Source of the DNA: an uncultured Spirochaetales bacterium
GTDB taxonomy: Bacteria; Spirochaetota; Spirochaetia; Sphaerochaetales; Sphaerochaetaceae
Direction: 5' to 3'
Assembly: GCA_949300325.1 (NCBI GenBank)
Contig: CASGDQ010000035.1
Location: 1 to 48,239, forward strand
Length of the DNA: 48,239 nt
Shown: positions 17,550-25,992 of the stretch, one piece after another
Position numbering within the stretch: the stretch's first letter is position 1
Layout of the letters: each line of letters starts with the position of its first letter
The notes under the pieces: generated by a model
The model's database searches: none
Told to the model about the DNA's origin: nothing
Seen by the model: the letters and a program-made list of their open reading frames with translations, nothing else
Made by a program: the position numbers and the translations under genes

Positions 17550-18110
17550 ATGAAAAGAAAGCTTGTTCTTATCGGTCTTTCTGTCGTAATGGCAGTATGC
17601 CTTGCAAGTTGCTCATCCCTCTTCGGTGGTGGTGACTGGAAAGCATCCGCCCAGGACACCATAGTGGTGGAAAAGGATGAATTCACACTTGAAACCGAGT
17701 ACAGCATGAAAGAATCGGGACTTCTTTACAGCATGCTGCCGATAAAACTCAAATACACGGACGGTCCGGATTCATCCAAACGCTGGGGAGTTTATGTGAC
17801 ACATTACTCAAGCATGAGCGGAAGCAGAGTTGTGACCGAATTCATGCTTTTAAACAGCAGAGGAGATCGCTATGTAAATAAATCAATCGGCGCTATGGTC
17901 TGGGAATATACCGATAATCCTTATTGCTATTTCTCAATAACAAACGAGGAAGTTGACCAGATCTACCAGGTCCTGTCAAATACGGAAGATCTTGATTATA
18001 TCCGCCTAAGATACAACAGCAAGGATGAATACCAGCTGACACAAGCACAGGCATATGCAGTGACAAATTTCATCGATTATGTCAGAGCGAATGTGGATTT
18101 CGAAAACTGA
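17550..18110 (+). CDS. Lipoprotein of unknown function in the XRE cassette
   Basis: 186 residues. MKRKLVLIGLSVVMAVCLASC is a lipoprotein signal, with lipobox LASC and Cys21 lipidated. The mature part has no recognised domain; it is acidic and aromatic (RWGVYVTHYSSMSGS, MVWEYTDNPYCYFSI), likely a beta-rich periplasmic domain. AAGGAG precedes the ATG. It lies behind two XRE operators and before a terminator. Its job could be envelope sensing, but this is inference. Confidence 0.75.
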   Translation: MKRKLVLIGLSVVMAVCLASCSSLFGGGDWKASAQDTIVVEKDEFTLETEYSMKESGLLYSMLPIKLKYTDGPDSSKRWGVYVTHYSSMSGSRVVTEFMLLNSRGDRYVNKSIGAMVWEYTDNPYCYFSITNEEVDQIYQVLSNTEDLDYIRLRYNSKDEYQLTQAQAYAVTNFIDYVRANVDFEN

Positions 18111-18122
18111 AAGCAAACGAAG

Positions 18123-18144
18123 AAGCCGGGACATCCGGCTTTTT
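18123..18144. terminator. Bidirectional terminator between lipoprotein and ABC operon
   Basis: AAGCCGG (18123-18129) and CCGGCTT (18135-18141) with a 5-nt loop, followed by T run 18140-18144 on the plus strand. It lies between two convergent units and probably serves the lipoprotein gene mainly. Confidence 0.75.
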
Positions 18145-18974
18145 CATTCCTTTACAGCTCCGCTTGTAAGCCCTGCAATAAAATACCTTTGAAGGAACAC
18201 GAAAATAATTGTGACAGGTATTGCAGCAACAACACTAGCACTCATCATGGCCGCCCAGTTTGTGCTTGCCTCTCCCAAGAACGTCATTACAAGTCCAGGA
18301 GCAAGGGTGCGCCGAGCCGGATCTGTTACAAGCGTCATGGAATATAGAAGGTCATTCCAAGACCAGACAAAACCATAAATGGCGATGGAAACCATGCCTG
18401 GAACCGCCATAGGGAATATTATCCTTGCCATGATTAAAAGATTTCCAGCTCCATCCATCTTCGCACTTTCAATAAGTGAATCCGGAAGAGCATCAAAATA
18501 GCTTTTCAGCGTCCATGTCCCTACAGGAAGGGTGAACACCACATAGCTTATCAGCAGGGACCAGTAGGATCCGAGCAATCCAAGCTTCTGCATAAGCAGA
18601 TAAATCGAAAGAAGCAGAATCGCCTGAGGAAAGGCCTGGCTCATCAAAAATGCACCCATTATGAGTTTCCTTCCACGGTATCTGAATTTCGAAAAGCTAT
18701 AGGCGGCAAACGAACTGACAAGAGTTGCAGCGGCGCTGCTCAAAAAAGATACCACCAGGCTGTTTTTCAGATAATTCATTATCGTCTTGTTGGTAAGAAT
18801 CGATATTATATTGTCCAGCGTCAACTTCCCTGTGAAAAAATAGAGGGTGAATGTGCTGTCTGAAGGTTTTAAAGCCGTATTGATGAGCCAAAGGAGAGGA
18901 AGGAAAACAAAGGCTCCGATGAAGATGGTGAAAAACCAGAAGAAAATTCTGAATGCAAGTGTTTTCTGAAACAT
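18144..18974 (-). CDS. Carbohydrate ABC transporter permease, MalG type
   Basis: 276 residues with six hydrophobic helices. The EAA loop that docks the ATPase is SLIESAKMDGAGNLLIMARIIFP. The start at 18974 has AGGAGG 8 nt upstream; a longer reading upstream would run into the preceding permease frame. It is the last gene of the operon after MalF-type permease, binding protein and FAD enzyme. No ATPase gene is present, so a shared MsmX-like ATPase elsewhere is expected. Confidence 0.9.
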   Translation of the reverse strand: MFQKTLAFRIFFWFFTIFIGAFVFLPLLWLINTALKPSDSTFTLYFFTGKLTLDNIISILTNKTIMNYLKNSLVVSFLSSAAATLVSSFAAYSFSKFRYRGRKLIMGAFLMSQAFPQAILLLSIYLLMQKLGLLGSYWSLLISYVVFTLPVGTWTLKSYFDALPDSLIESAKMDGAGNLLIMARIIFPMAVPGMVSIAIYGFVWSWNDLLYSMTLVTDPARRTLAPGLVMTFLGEASTNWAAMMSASVVAAIPVTIIFVFLQRYFIAGLTSGAVKE

Positions 18975-18985
18975 CTGAAATCCTC

Positions 18986-19876
18986 CTAATCCGATTCGTT
19001 GACTTGTCTGAGATAGACGAAGCTGAAGCATGCAAGAAGCACAGCCCACACGGTTCCTACGGTCGCAGCCTGCCCAAGCTTCCAGTTCTTGAAAGCTGTC
19101 CGATATACTTCCAGAGAGAGTGTCGTTGTAGCTCTTGCCGGACCGCCCTGAGTCATAGTCCAAGGGATATCGAAATGCTGAAGGTTTCCTATCGCTCCGA
19201 GGGCCAGCACCAGAAAAGCTATCTGCTTCATGGATGGAAGGATAATCAGGCGAAAACACTGCCAGTTGTTTGCACCATCTATCCTTGCTGCCTCAATCCT
19301 ATCCATCGGTACGCTCTGCAGGCCCCCGAGAAGGAATGCCATATACCAGGGAAGCATCTGCCAGGTTCTTGCAATCACAACAGCAAGCAGCGCCGTCCCC
19401 GTCTGACCTAAAAAGGAAATACCGCTATCTATTATGCCGAGCTTCATCAATAATCCGTTCAAAATGCCATACTGGCCGTTGAATATCCAGGACCAAAGAA
19501 AACCGATTGCTGTTCCAGGGATTATCCAGTTGACAAGGGTCACGCCGCGCAGGAATTCAGATGCTTTGAATTTCTGATTCAGGATTATCGCCCAGATCAA
19601 TCCTAAGGTAAAAGGAAATATGGTTGATAAAACAACGAATACAAATGTTACCCATAGTGTCTTAAAAAAGTACGGATCTGTGAAAATGCGGACATAGTTA
19701 GCAAGGCCGACAAACTTAGAATCCGGCATCAGCAGCGATTTATCAGTGAAAGACATCAATATCGCGCTGATAAAAGGATACAGAATGATCCCGCAAAATA
19801 CCGCCAGTCCCGGCACCACCAGTAAAAATCCAACCTGAGGGTCGGTGAGCCTCCCCTGTCTTCTAATTCCGGCCAT
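18986..19876 (-). CDS. Carbohydrate ABC transporter permease, MalF type
   Basis: 296 residues with six helices. N-terminal LTDPQVGFLLVVPGLAVF and the EAA loop RIEAARIDGANNWQCFRLIILP are as in CUT1-family sugar permeases. AAGGAGG precedes the chosen ATG at 19876. It forms the membrane pore with the MalG-type partner 11 bp downstream. Confidence 0.9.
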   Translation of the reverse strand: MAGIRRQGRLTDPQVGFLLVVPGLAVFCGIILYPFISAILMSFTDKSLLMPDSKFVGLANYVRIFTDPYFFKTLWVTFVFVVLSTIFPFTLGLIWAIILNQKFKASEFLRGVTLVNWIIPGTAIGFLWSWIFNGQYGILNGLLMKLGIIDSGISFLGQTGTALLAVVIARTWQMLPWYMAFLLGGLQSVPMDRIEAARIDGANNWQCFRLIILPSMKQIAFLVLALGAIGNLQHFDIPWTMTQGGPARATTTLSLEVYRTAFKNWKLGQAATVGTVWAVLLACFSFVYLRQVNESD

Positions 19877-19904
19877 TCTGCATCCTCCTTCTAGTAAATT
19901 AATC

Positions 19905-21173
19905 TCAAAGGCTCTCAAGCCTCTTTCTCATACTCTCTACAGCATCCTCTGCACTCTTGCTTCCAAGAAGAGCAGCCTGGAGTTCTTCAACAACTATGGT
20001 CTTAACCTCGCTTGCGTTCGTCATTCTTGCAGTTTCATCCAGCCGCGCCGTCTTGGTGCTGTCCATAAAGCCCTTGAGATAGGCATCATTTTTGACTGCT
20101 TCGCTTTCTCCTGCACTGATTGTGACTGGAGGCATGCCGTTCTTTTCAAAATATTCCAGAGCCATATCGTCTGCGATAAGGGATTTTGCAAACTCGGCTG
20201 CAGCATCCTTATGCTTGCTGGAATCGAATATCACAAGCATGTGGCCCCACATCGTGGACTGAGCTGGATCGCCTTCTTTAAGTACAGGACGTTCCATAGC
20301 CGAGCATACATTGACAACCTCATCCGGTGCAACACCATTGCTCACTGCCTGTCCCTTCGCAACAACGGCATCATCATAGAATGCCATCTTGCCCTGTGCA
20401 AACAGCTGACGCGCATCACCTCTTCCGATGTCCATCTGGATATATCCTTTTTTAAGCATATCCTGATACCATTTGATCGTCTCTACTGCTTCCGGCCCGA
20501 GATTGACAGATCCATCCTCGTTGAAGATGCTGGTTCCAAATGTCCAAAGCCATGGCATCAGGTCACCGGCTGCCGTATCATCTTTTGTCGAGACTCCATA
20601 CGGGACGATATCGCCGCCGAGAGCTTTGACATCTGCAAGGCACTGCTCAAACTCATCAAGTGTTTTTGGAACGGTATCCCAGCCTGCCTTGGCAAGGATT
20701 TCAGGGTTGTAGACCATTGTTATTGCAGCCATCGACCAAGGAAGACCAAGCTGCTTGCCATCCACATTTCCGACTTCCAAAGAGGATGAAGGGAATGTCG
20801 ATGAAAGGTATTCGGCTCCAAACACATCTTCCAGATCTGCAAGGGTTCCAGTCTGTGCAATCGTATTGAAGATGCCGATATCCACCTGAGCTATATCAAG
20901 CTGCTCACCACCCTGGAGACGGATGAGAAGCTGCTGCGCAGTATCAGCCCAAGTCCAGCCGGCCCATGACACATCGTTTCCGCTTGATGCCTCATACTGC
21001 TGCATCATTTTCTGGAAGATATCCTTGCTGGCCTCTTCTTCTCCAGACCATCCGGCCCAAACTATGGTTTCCGGTCCATCCTGCAATGCAGAGGCTTCCT
21101 CTTTCGTTCCTCCGGCAAAAGCACCGGCGCATACGATCAACAGACTCAGAAACAACACCAAACCTTTTTTCAT
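19905..21173 (-). CDS. Extracellular solute-binding protein, family 1 (sugar)
   Basis: 422 residues. MKKGLVLFLSLLIVCAGAFAGG is an export signal in the style common in spirochaetes. The mature protein has the bilobed binding fold (TIVWAGWSGEEEASK, GLPWSMAAITMVYNPEILAKAGWD, MWGHMLVIFDSSKHKDAAAEF). It captures a carbohydrate in the periplasm for the two permeases. The sugar is unknown; the linked FAD enzyme suggests an unusual or oxidised sugar. AAGGAG precedes 21173, supporting this start over an upstream one. Confidence 0.9.
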   Translation of the reverse strand: MKKGLVLFLSLLIVCAGAFAGGTKEEASALQDGPETIVWAGWSGEEEASKDIFQKMMQQYEASSGNDVSWAGWTWADTAQQLLIRLQGGEQLDIAQVDIGIFNTIAQTGTLADLEDVFGAEYLSSTFPSSSLEVGNVDGKQLGLPWSMAAITMVYNPEILAKAGWDTVPKTLDEFEQCLADVKALGGDIVPYGVSTKDDTAAGDLMPWLWTFGTSIFNEDGSVNLGPEAVETIKWYQDMLKKGYIQMDIGRGDARQLFAQGKMAFYDDAVVAKGQAVSNGVAPDEVVNVCSAMERPVLKEGDPAQSTMWGHMLVIFDSSKHKDAAAEFAKSLIADDMALEYFEKNGMPPVTISAGESEAVKNDAYLKGFMDSTKTARLDETARMTNASEVKTIVVEELQAALLGSKSAEDAVESMRKRLESL

Positions 21174-21211
21174 GTTTCGCTCCTTTATGTTTTTTAATAT
21201 ATTCCAAGCCT

Positions 21212-22993
21212 TCACACAATCGTGTTTCCAGCCTTGAAGACTTCCTTATTCTCAAAACTCTTTAATAGAGCAATGAACTCATCAAGATGATTAAAATAGA
21301 CATCCCGCGGCAAACACCCGTATTTTTTACATATCGAGGCAGCGTATCCAACAACCTCGCCCATCATGCCGCAGGTGCGCATGACCCTTGCTGTGCCGGA
21401 TGCATCATGGCTCAAGCTGGCACAGCGCCCCGCTATGAACATGTTCTTCACATTCCTCGAATACATGATTCTGTATGGAAGGAAATAGCAATCATCAGGA
21501 ACTTCCTCCCTGCAATCCATCGTCAAAAAGGCATCCCCTTCATGGAAGCACGAATAAAAAGCCTTATCAGGATAATGGACATCGAAATTCCAGGTTGTGG
21601 CGCAGCAAGCATCAGGGAAGGAATATTTGAAATCCGCCTTTGTAAGAACAAGATCCCCAAGCAGCCTGCGGGACTCTCTTTTTCCTCCGAGAGGAGAACA
21701 GAATGTCAGATCATAATCCTGATAATCCTTATCCTGGTTTCTCAAAACGTCCCAAGCGCCGTACATTGCGCGGAAATTCAGATCCCTAGAACGCTCAGCA
21801 CAGTAAATGGGATCTTCGGTCATTCCGCTTTCCCAAAACCAGCATCCAAGGGAGAACTCCCTGCTGTTGCCATATATGTCCTTTGTTTCACCCCGTCCCG
21901 GAAAATTGCAATTCTTGAGGTCCACAGCCCATGGACATGAAGGAAACGGGGATGGATTATCGACTTTCTCAATATGCCAAAGATTGCTTATACCCATATG
22001 ACCGTTTGTAGTCACTTCATAATCTGCACCAGACATGGCACCAAGATTTCCATCACCGGTACAATCGGCAAATAGAGGAGAAGAAATTGAGAAGAACCTG
22101 TCATGTAAAAAATCCCAACACAATGCGGAGGTTATCATTCCATCCTCTACTTTTGAATCTACCAAATAGCAGTTCAGAAAAAGAGTCAGATTATCCTCCT
22201 TTTCAAGCACAGCCATCTTCTTCTCATCCTCATAGAGATCCGCCTTGTTAATTGATCCGTAATGTCCGATTCTTTTCTGTTCGAACTCCCCTACTATGTT
22301 TCCAATGCCTCCAAACGGTTCATAGTTCGTCCCGCCTCCAAGCCAGACGCGGATTTCAGAGCTGTTGTTGCCGCCGACCATCGAACGATCCTGCACCAGG
22401 CATGTCTTAAGCCCGCTGCGGGAAGCCGCCACTGCAGCGCACATGCCGGCAAAACCTCCGCCAAAAACTGCGTAATCGAATACCTTCTCCTCTATTTGGC
22501 AAGAGCTGAGGATGCTTTTCTTGTAAAAATCAAACACACTGGATGCGTCTTCCGGTAATACAGGATCCTTATTCTCAGTCACATATATATACGCGCACCG
22601 CCCTTCGAAGCCTGTCAAATCTTCAAGCTCAAGAATCTTTTTCCCTTTCTCAAGTGAAAACTCTCCCGCATACTCCCATGCCCAATGGTCGTTCTTTGCT
22701 CCCAATACAGGGGAAGCATCATTTTTAAACCTTATGCGAAATATTCCCGGAGCCATGTCTTTATGCCATGGGCTTACCCAGTTGTATGTATAAGCATAGA
22801 CGTGATACTTGCCGCTTTTTTCTACCTGTATTGCGGTTTTTGCATTTTCAACTTTCTTTCCAAGCCCGTGTGCAAGCAGATATGCCCCTCCCATAGTAAG
22901 GATGAACTCCGTATCCAAAGTCCAACCGCCAAAATCGTCAAAAGACGCGGTATTTATCAGCAATGAATGATTTAACACTCTCTTATCCACCAT
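21212..22993 (-). CDS. FAD-dependent oxidoreductase with an N-terminal sugar-binding-like region
   Basis: 593 residues. The C-terminal two thirds is an FAD_oxidored protein: dinucleotide motif DYAVFGGGFAGMCAAVAASR (about 188-207), NNSSEIRVWLGGGTN, FADCTGDGNLGAMSGA, and FIAGRCASLSHDASGTARVM at the flavin site. The first about 150 residues (GKYHVYAYTYNWVSPWH, AGEFSLEKGKKILELEDLTGFEG) look like a beta-sandwich carbohydrate module. GGAGG precedes 22993. As first gene of a sugar-transport operon it probably oxidises or reduces the imported compound. It has no signal peptide, so it acts in the cytoplasm. The exact reaction is unknown. Confidence 0.83.
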   Translation of the reverse strand: MVDKRVLNHSLLINTASFDDFGGWTLDTEFILTMGGAYLLAHGLGKKVENAKTAIQVEKSGKYHVYAYTYNWVSPWHKDMAPGIFRIRFKNDASPVLGAKNDHWAWEYAGEFSLEKGKKILELEDLTGFEGRCAYIYVTENKDPVLPEDASSVFDFYKKSILSSCQIEEKVFDYAVFGGGFAGMCAAVAASRSGLKTCLVQDRSMVGGNNSSEIRVWLGGGTNYEPFGGIGNIVGEFEQKRIGHYGSINKADLYEDEKKMAVLEKEDNLTLFLNCYLVDSKVEDGMITSALCWDFLHDRFFSISSPLFADCTGDGNLGAMSGADYEVTTNGHMGISNLWHIEKVDNPSPFPSCPWAVDLKNCNFPGRGETKDIYGNSREFSLGCWFWESGMTEDPIYCAERSRDLNFRAMYGAWDVLRNQDKDYQDYDLTFCSPLGGKRESRRLLGDLVLTKADFKYSFPDACCATTWNFDVHYPDKAFYSCFHEGDAFLTMDCREEVPDDCYFLPYRIMYSRNVKNMFIAGRCASLSHDASGTARVMRTCGMMGEVVGYAASICKKYGCLPRDVYFNHLDEFIALLKSFENKEVFKAGNTIV

Positions 22994-23062
22994 CTTGCAT
23001 CCTCCGGCTTTTTTTCTTTTCCTGATTTCATATTCACCCCTCAATCAGGATTTTAAAATGTT

Positions 23063-23106
23063 GTTTTGGACCCAAAACTTGTCAAATTTGATATTTCAGT
23101 TATAAT
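23063..23106. promoter_or_regulatory. AraC promoter and GTTTTGG-CCAAAAC operator
   Basis: Inverted repeat GTTTTGG-AC-CCAAAAC (23063-23078) abuts TTGTCA (23079-23084). A 16-bp spacer and TATAAT (23101-23106) follow, then 6 nt to the ATG at 23113 (leaderless). On the minus strand TTGACA (23081-23086) could serve the sugar operon, which places the repeat in that promoter's spacer. Confidence 0.6.
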
Positions 23107-23112
23107 GCAGAC

Positions 23113-23925
23113 ATGATAGATTATTCATGGCTTGACAGATATAAAGGCCTTTATGCCCAGCTTCTTGAAGGAAAAGTGTTCATAGGAATAAGCAGTAACA
23201 CGGAAAGCATCCACAGAAGCACGAAGATGAAGGAAGGGATGCTTTTGACCTGGGTGATAACCGGAAAAGGAATCTTAAAAACTCCTGAAACTGAATACGA
23301 GATAAAAAATGATTCGATCATGTTCAGGCACCCTCTTCTAGACTACCAGCTCACATTGTTTCCCCAGCAGAAACACCGTAGGTGTTACCTCTCGCTTCCA
23401 ATGGAATTTTTTTCATTGTTTTTGGGAATGCATCCTGAACTCATAAATGTTCCACCAGTATTTGATATAGAGCCTAACAAAGCCCATTTGGACGAATTTC
23501 TGCTTCTTTTTGATAAGATTCATGACAGCGGAGACCAGGATTTCTTCCAGATACTTCCGTACATAGAAAGATATCTATTGCATTTTCTAGAGCCATACCT
23601 TGCTCAAAGCCGCGCTGGCGTGCTGAAAAAAGCAAAGGCTGTTTTGGAAGAGGATTTCAATTCAAGTCTTCCCGATATTGCCGAAAAAATCGGAATGAGC
23701 TACAACACCTTCCGAAAAGAATTCACCAGGGTATACGGGATGAGTCCATCTCAATACAGGGTCAGATCCAGATGCGAGAATGCAAAGCAGCTTCTGTCCA
23801 TGGGCTACAGCTGCAAAGAGACAGCAGACAAGCTTTCCTATCCAGATCTCTATTCCTTCTCCCACCAGTTCAAGCTCACAACCGGCATTAGCCCCAGATC
23901 CTACAGAAAAGAGCATATTCTATGA
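23113..23925 (+). CDS. AraC-family transcriptional regulator
   Basis: 270 residues. An N-terminal cupin-like sensing domain (residues 1-140) precedes two helix-turn-helices. The first is around LPDIAEKIGMSYNTFRKEFTRVYGMSPSQYR and the second around SCKETADKLSYPDLYSFSHQFKLTTGISPRSYR. It is divergent from the sugar transport/oxidoreductase operon and most likely activates it in response to the sugar. The mRNA is probably leaderless (TATAAT 6 nt before the ATG). Confidence 0.9.
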   Translation: MIDYSWLDRYKGLYAQLLEGKVFIGISSNTESIHRSTKMKEGMLLTWVITGKGILKTPETEYEIKNDSIMFRHPLLDYQLTLFPQQKHRRCYLSLPMEFFSLFLGMHPELINVPPVFDIEPNKAHLDEFLLLFDKIHDSGDQDFFQILPYIERYLLHFLEPYLAQSRAGVLKKAKAVLEEDFNSSLPDIAEKIGMSYNTFRKEFTRVYGMSPSQYRVRSRCENAKQLLSMGYSCKETADKLSYPDLYSFSHQFKLTTGISPRSYRKEHIL

Positions 23926-23957
23926 CACCATCTTGTTTTTTCTGCTACACTGAAGCC

Positions 23958-24446
23958 ATGTTCATCAGAAAAGCGGAAAAGAAAGACATACCGTCATGCT
24001 TAAAGATCTATGATGCTGCAAGAAGCCATATGAGAGCAGAAGGGAATATCAGGCAATGGATAAACGGCTATCCATCAAAAACCATCTTAGAAAAGGATGT
24101 GGAAGAAGGCGTTCTGTATCTGATTGAAGATGACGGGTTATGCCATGGAGTTTTCATGTGCAAGATGGGCCCGGATCCCACTTACAGCAAAATCTACGAT
24201 GGCTCATGGCCTGATGACAGCGAATATGCTGTGATCCACAGGATCGCAGGAGATGGGAAAGTGAAAGGAATTCTGAAAGAAGCTGCCGCTTTTGCATCAT
24301 CAATGGCGCCTTCGATCAGGATAGACACTCACGAGGACAACATCTCCATGCAGAAAGCTCTGGAGAAAAACGGTTTTTCATACTGCGGCATTGTGATCAT
24401 CGAGGATGGGACAAAGCGGCGGGCTTATCAGAAAAAAAGTAATTAA
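23958..24446 (+). CDS. GNAT-family N-acetyltransferase
   Basis: About 162 residues. FIRKAEKKDIPSCLKIYDAAR is the typical first strand and helix. IHRIAGDGKVKGILKEAAAFA holds the acetyl-CoA loop, and RIDTHEDNISMQKALEKNGFSYCG is motif B. The substrate is unknown. The start at 23958 is preferred: an extended -10 (TGCTACACT, hexamer 23946-23951) ends 6 nt upstream, with ATGACA (23922-23927) as -35 overlapping the araC stop. An ATG at 23922 would add 12 residues unlike the family. Confidence 0.82.
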   Translation: MFIRKAEKKDIPSCLKIYDAARSHMRAEGNIRQWINGYPSKTILEKDVEEGVLYLIEDDGLCHGVFMCKMGPDPTYSKIYDGSWPDDSEYAVIHRIAGDGKVKGILKEAAAFASSMAPSIRIDTHEDNISMQKALEKNGFSYCGIVIIEDGTKRRAYQKKSN

Positions 24447-24600
24447 ACATCTTTGTTCAGTCTGAATCTGTACTTTCCTTTTCCAAATCCAGCAACCGGT
24501 CCAACGCCGCTTTTTGCAGCCCACGGTGCAAGAACCAGTATAATGTCTATAAGAGCCAAGAGAAATCCAAGGGAGAAGTAAACTGACGAGGACGCTGTCG
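24443..24600 (-). pseudogene. C-terminal stub of a resident membrane protein cut by the island
   Basis: The minus frame ending at 24443 reads a hydrophobic helix (YFSLGFLLALIDIILVLAPWA) and a polar tail (GKGKYRFRLNKDV). The sequence upstream (above about 24590) changes style and belongs to unrelated, probably Firmicutes-derived DNA. No proper start exists. It is best read as the truncated 3' end of a chromosomal membrane-protein gene at the left junction. The stop overlaps the GNAT stop by 4 bp. Confidence 0.5.
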
Positions 24601-24765
24601 CCACGGCGGGACGGGAGTTGATATACCTTTGCTTCTTTTTCCGGCCAGACAGATTTTGCCCTCTGTGTATATTTCGATTTCGTCTGCAATCGTACAAAAT
24701 CCGCCTGATCTATTGCCGCTGAGTAGTATCTGGCCGCTGTCTATCTGCCCAGGTTGCAGGTGCTA
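24600..24765 (-). pseudogene. Fragment of an unidentified coding sequence at the island's left edge
   Basis: On the minus strand a frame without stops reads QIDSGQILLSGNRSGGF then CTIADEIEIYTEGKICLAGK (about 24750-24640). It looks like genuine protein but has a stop just before HLQPG and loses its character near 24600. I do not recognise the family. It is probably a piece of a mobile-element gene from a Firmicutes donor. Confidence 0.4.
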
Positions 24766-25091
24766 CAGCCAGCCCCTTCCCGGCGTTAGCCGGAAACAAA
24801 GGTATAACACACACGACTGTCGTGTGCAAACAGAGGTGCTGCTTCGCCACTATTGGAAACCCAAAGCCAAAGAAATTGCGTCCCTCTAAACACCCCGCCT
24901 GGTCCATGCAGTGGCTATCCATCCTGCTCTCACACGACGGATATGCTTCTGTCCGGACAGGTAAACCGAAAGCCTTGCTGACTAATAAGTTTGAGCTGGA
25001 GATTTTCGTATTTGAATGCGAAAATCTGTTGTTACAAATTTCTATATCTAGTATAATAAAATCGTTGAATTTTCTGATCAGAGGTATGCAT
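24766..25091. other. Non-coding stretch with two hairpins, left part of the island
   Basis: No convincing gene. CCGGC-GTTA-GCCGG (24780-24793) and the perfect 17-bp palindrome CACACGAC-T-GTCGTGTG (24810-24826) can form strong hairpins. GTATAATAAAA (around 25051-25061) supplies a likely -10 for the XRE gene. The composition is more GC-rich and differs from the neighbouring chromosome. Confidence 0.4.
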
Positions 25092-25325
25092 ATGGTCATC
25101 TCTTACAATAAGCTCTGGAAACTGCTTATTGATCGCAAAATGAGCAAGGCAGACTTACGCAGAGCAACGGGAATTGTCCCAAACACCATGACAAAACTAA
25201 ACCGCGACGAAGAAGTAACCCTGGAAACATTAGGGAAAATCTGCGCCGTGTTAAAGGTCAATGTTGGAGATATTGTAGATATTTTTCCTGAATATCAAGT
25301 GGAGGAGAAGGAGGAAAACGAATAA
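25092..25325 (+). CDS. XRE-family regulator of the restriction island
   Basis: 77 residues. A compact Cro/C1-type HTH (YNKLWKLLIDRKMSKADLRR, GIVPNTMTKLNRDEEVTLETLGKICAVLKVNVGDIVDIFP), the HTH_26 type common in Firmicutes mobile elements. AGAGG 7 nt before 25092 fixes the start; the ATG at 25086 is less well placed. The stop overlaps the next ATG (TAATG). It probably keeps expression of the restriction genes in check, as control proteins do. Confidence 0.85.
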   Translation: MVISYNKLWKLLIDRKMSKADLRRATGIVPNTMTKLNRDEEVTLETLGKICAVLKVNVGDIVDIFPEYQVEEKEENE

Positions 25326-25852
25326 TGACTACCTTTGAAAAAATAATGGCAGTTCTCAACCTGATCGCGGTGCTGCTTATTCCTGTTGTTGCTGTAATAG
25401 TAGGCCAATATCTTCAGGAACGAGCCCAAAAAAGAAAAGATAAGATGCAAATATTTCAATGTCTCATGACTCGCCGTATTACCGGGTGGGCAGCTTTAGA
25501 GGCAGTAAATGCCATTAATTCTATCGATATTGTTTTTACAAATAACAAAGAGATCAGGAAACAGCTTGGCATCTGGCGCTCTAAGTGCAAAAAAGACGTA
25601 GCAAGAGAGGAACAATATCGGGAGCAATGTAAACTGTTGGAGCTAATGGCAAATGATCTCGGATACAAAGATAAAATCACATGGGATGTAATTCAAAATC
25701 CATATTATCCGGAAGGATTAGATCAACAGCTTGCAATGAATAACCAAATTATGTCTGGGCAAGTAGAGTGGGCTAAAGCAGCCGGACTTCTTTCTCAAAT
25801 GATGGGCAAGTCCCAGCAGAACTCAGAAGACAAAGACCATACCAACGATTGA
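25325..25852 (+). CDS. DUF6680-like membrane-anchored protein
   Basis: 175 residues. One N-terminal membrane helix (LIAVLLIPVVAVIVGQYL) is followed by a cytoplasmic helical domain with the pattern IFQCLMTRRITG-AVNAINSIDIVF-KEIRKQLGIWRSKC, which fits DUF6680. The function is unknown. It is translationally coupled to the XRE gene and lies upstream of mod, so it may belong to the restriction operon or be a separate defence-like accessory. The family call is from memory of the motif pattern. Confidence 0.65.
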   Translation: MTTFEKIMAVLNLIAVLLIPVVAVIVGQYLQERAQKRKDKMQIFQCLMTRRITGWAALEAVNAINSIDIVFTNNKEIRKQLGIWRSKCKKDVAREEQYREQCKLLELMANDLGYKDKITWDVIQNPYYPEGLDQQLAMNNQIMSGQVEWAKAAGLLSQMMGKSQQNSEDKDHTND

Positions 25853-25992
25853 ATAGGTAGAATGGTGAAACGTTTTTAGAAGTCACTATACTAGGTGTTC
25901 AAACGTTAATATAACTAAAATACATCTAAGCATATTCTGATAAATTCCATCACGATATACCGAATTATTCGTGAGTATAGGAGAACAAAAAC
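25853..25992 (+). promoter_or_regulatory. Intergenic region before mod, probable promoter
   Basis: 140 bp, AT-rich, no ORF. It contains TATACT near 25894. An inverted pair CACGA / TCGTG lies shortly before the ribosome site (AGGAG) of mod. Probably the operator and promoter of mod-res; not resolved further. Confidence 0.35.

Noticed and set aside
18975..19259. 94-residue N-terminal extension of the MalG-type permease
   Set aside because: It runs through the other permease gene in another frame; AGGAGG and the first helix place the start at 18974.
19845..20789. 314-codon plus-strand frame opposite the sugar-binding protein
   Set aside because: Shadow of the binding-protein gene; composition is Cys/His-rich and without family features.
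24822..25085. N-terminal extension of the island XRE gene in frame
   Set aside because: The HTH domain and the AGAGG ribosome site place the start at 25092; the extension reads like non-coding DNA.
24710..25099. 129-codon minus-strand frame in the island's left part
   Set aside because: Low-quality composition, no ribosome site, crosses strong hairpins and the XRE promoter region.
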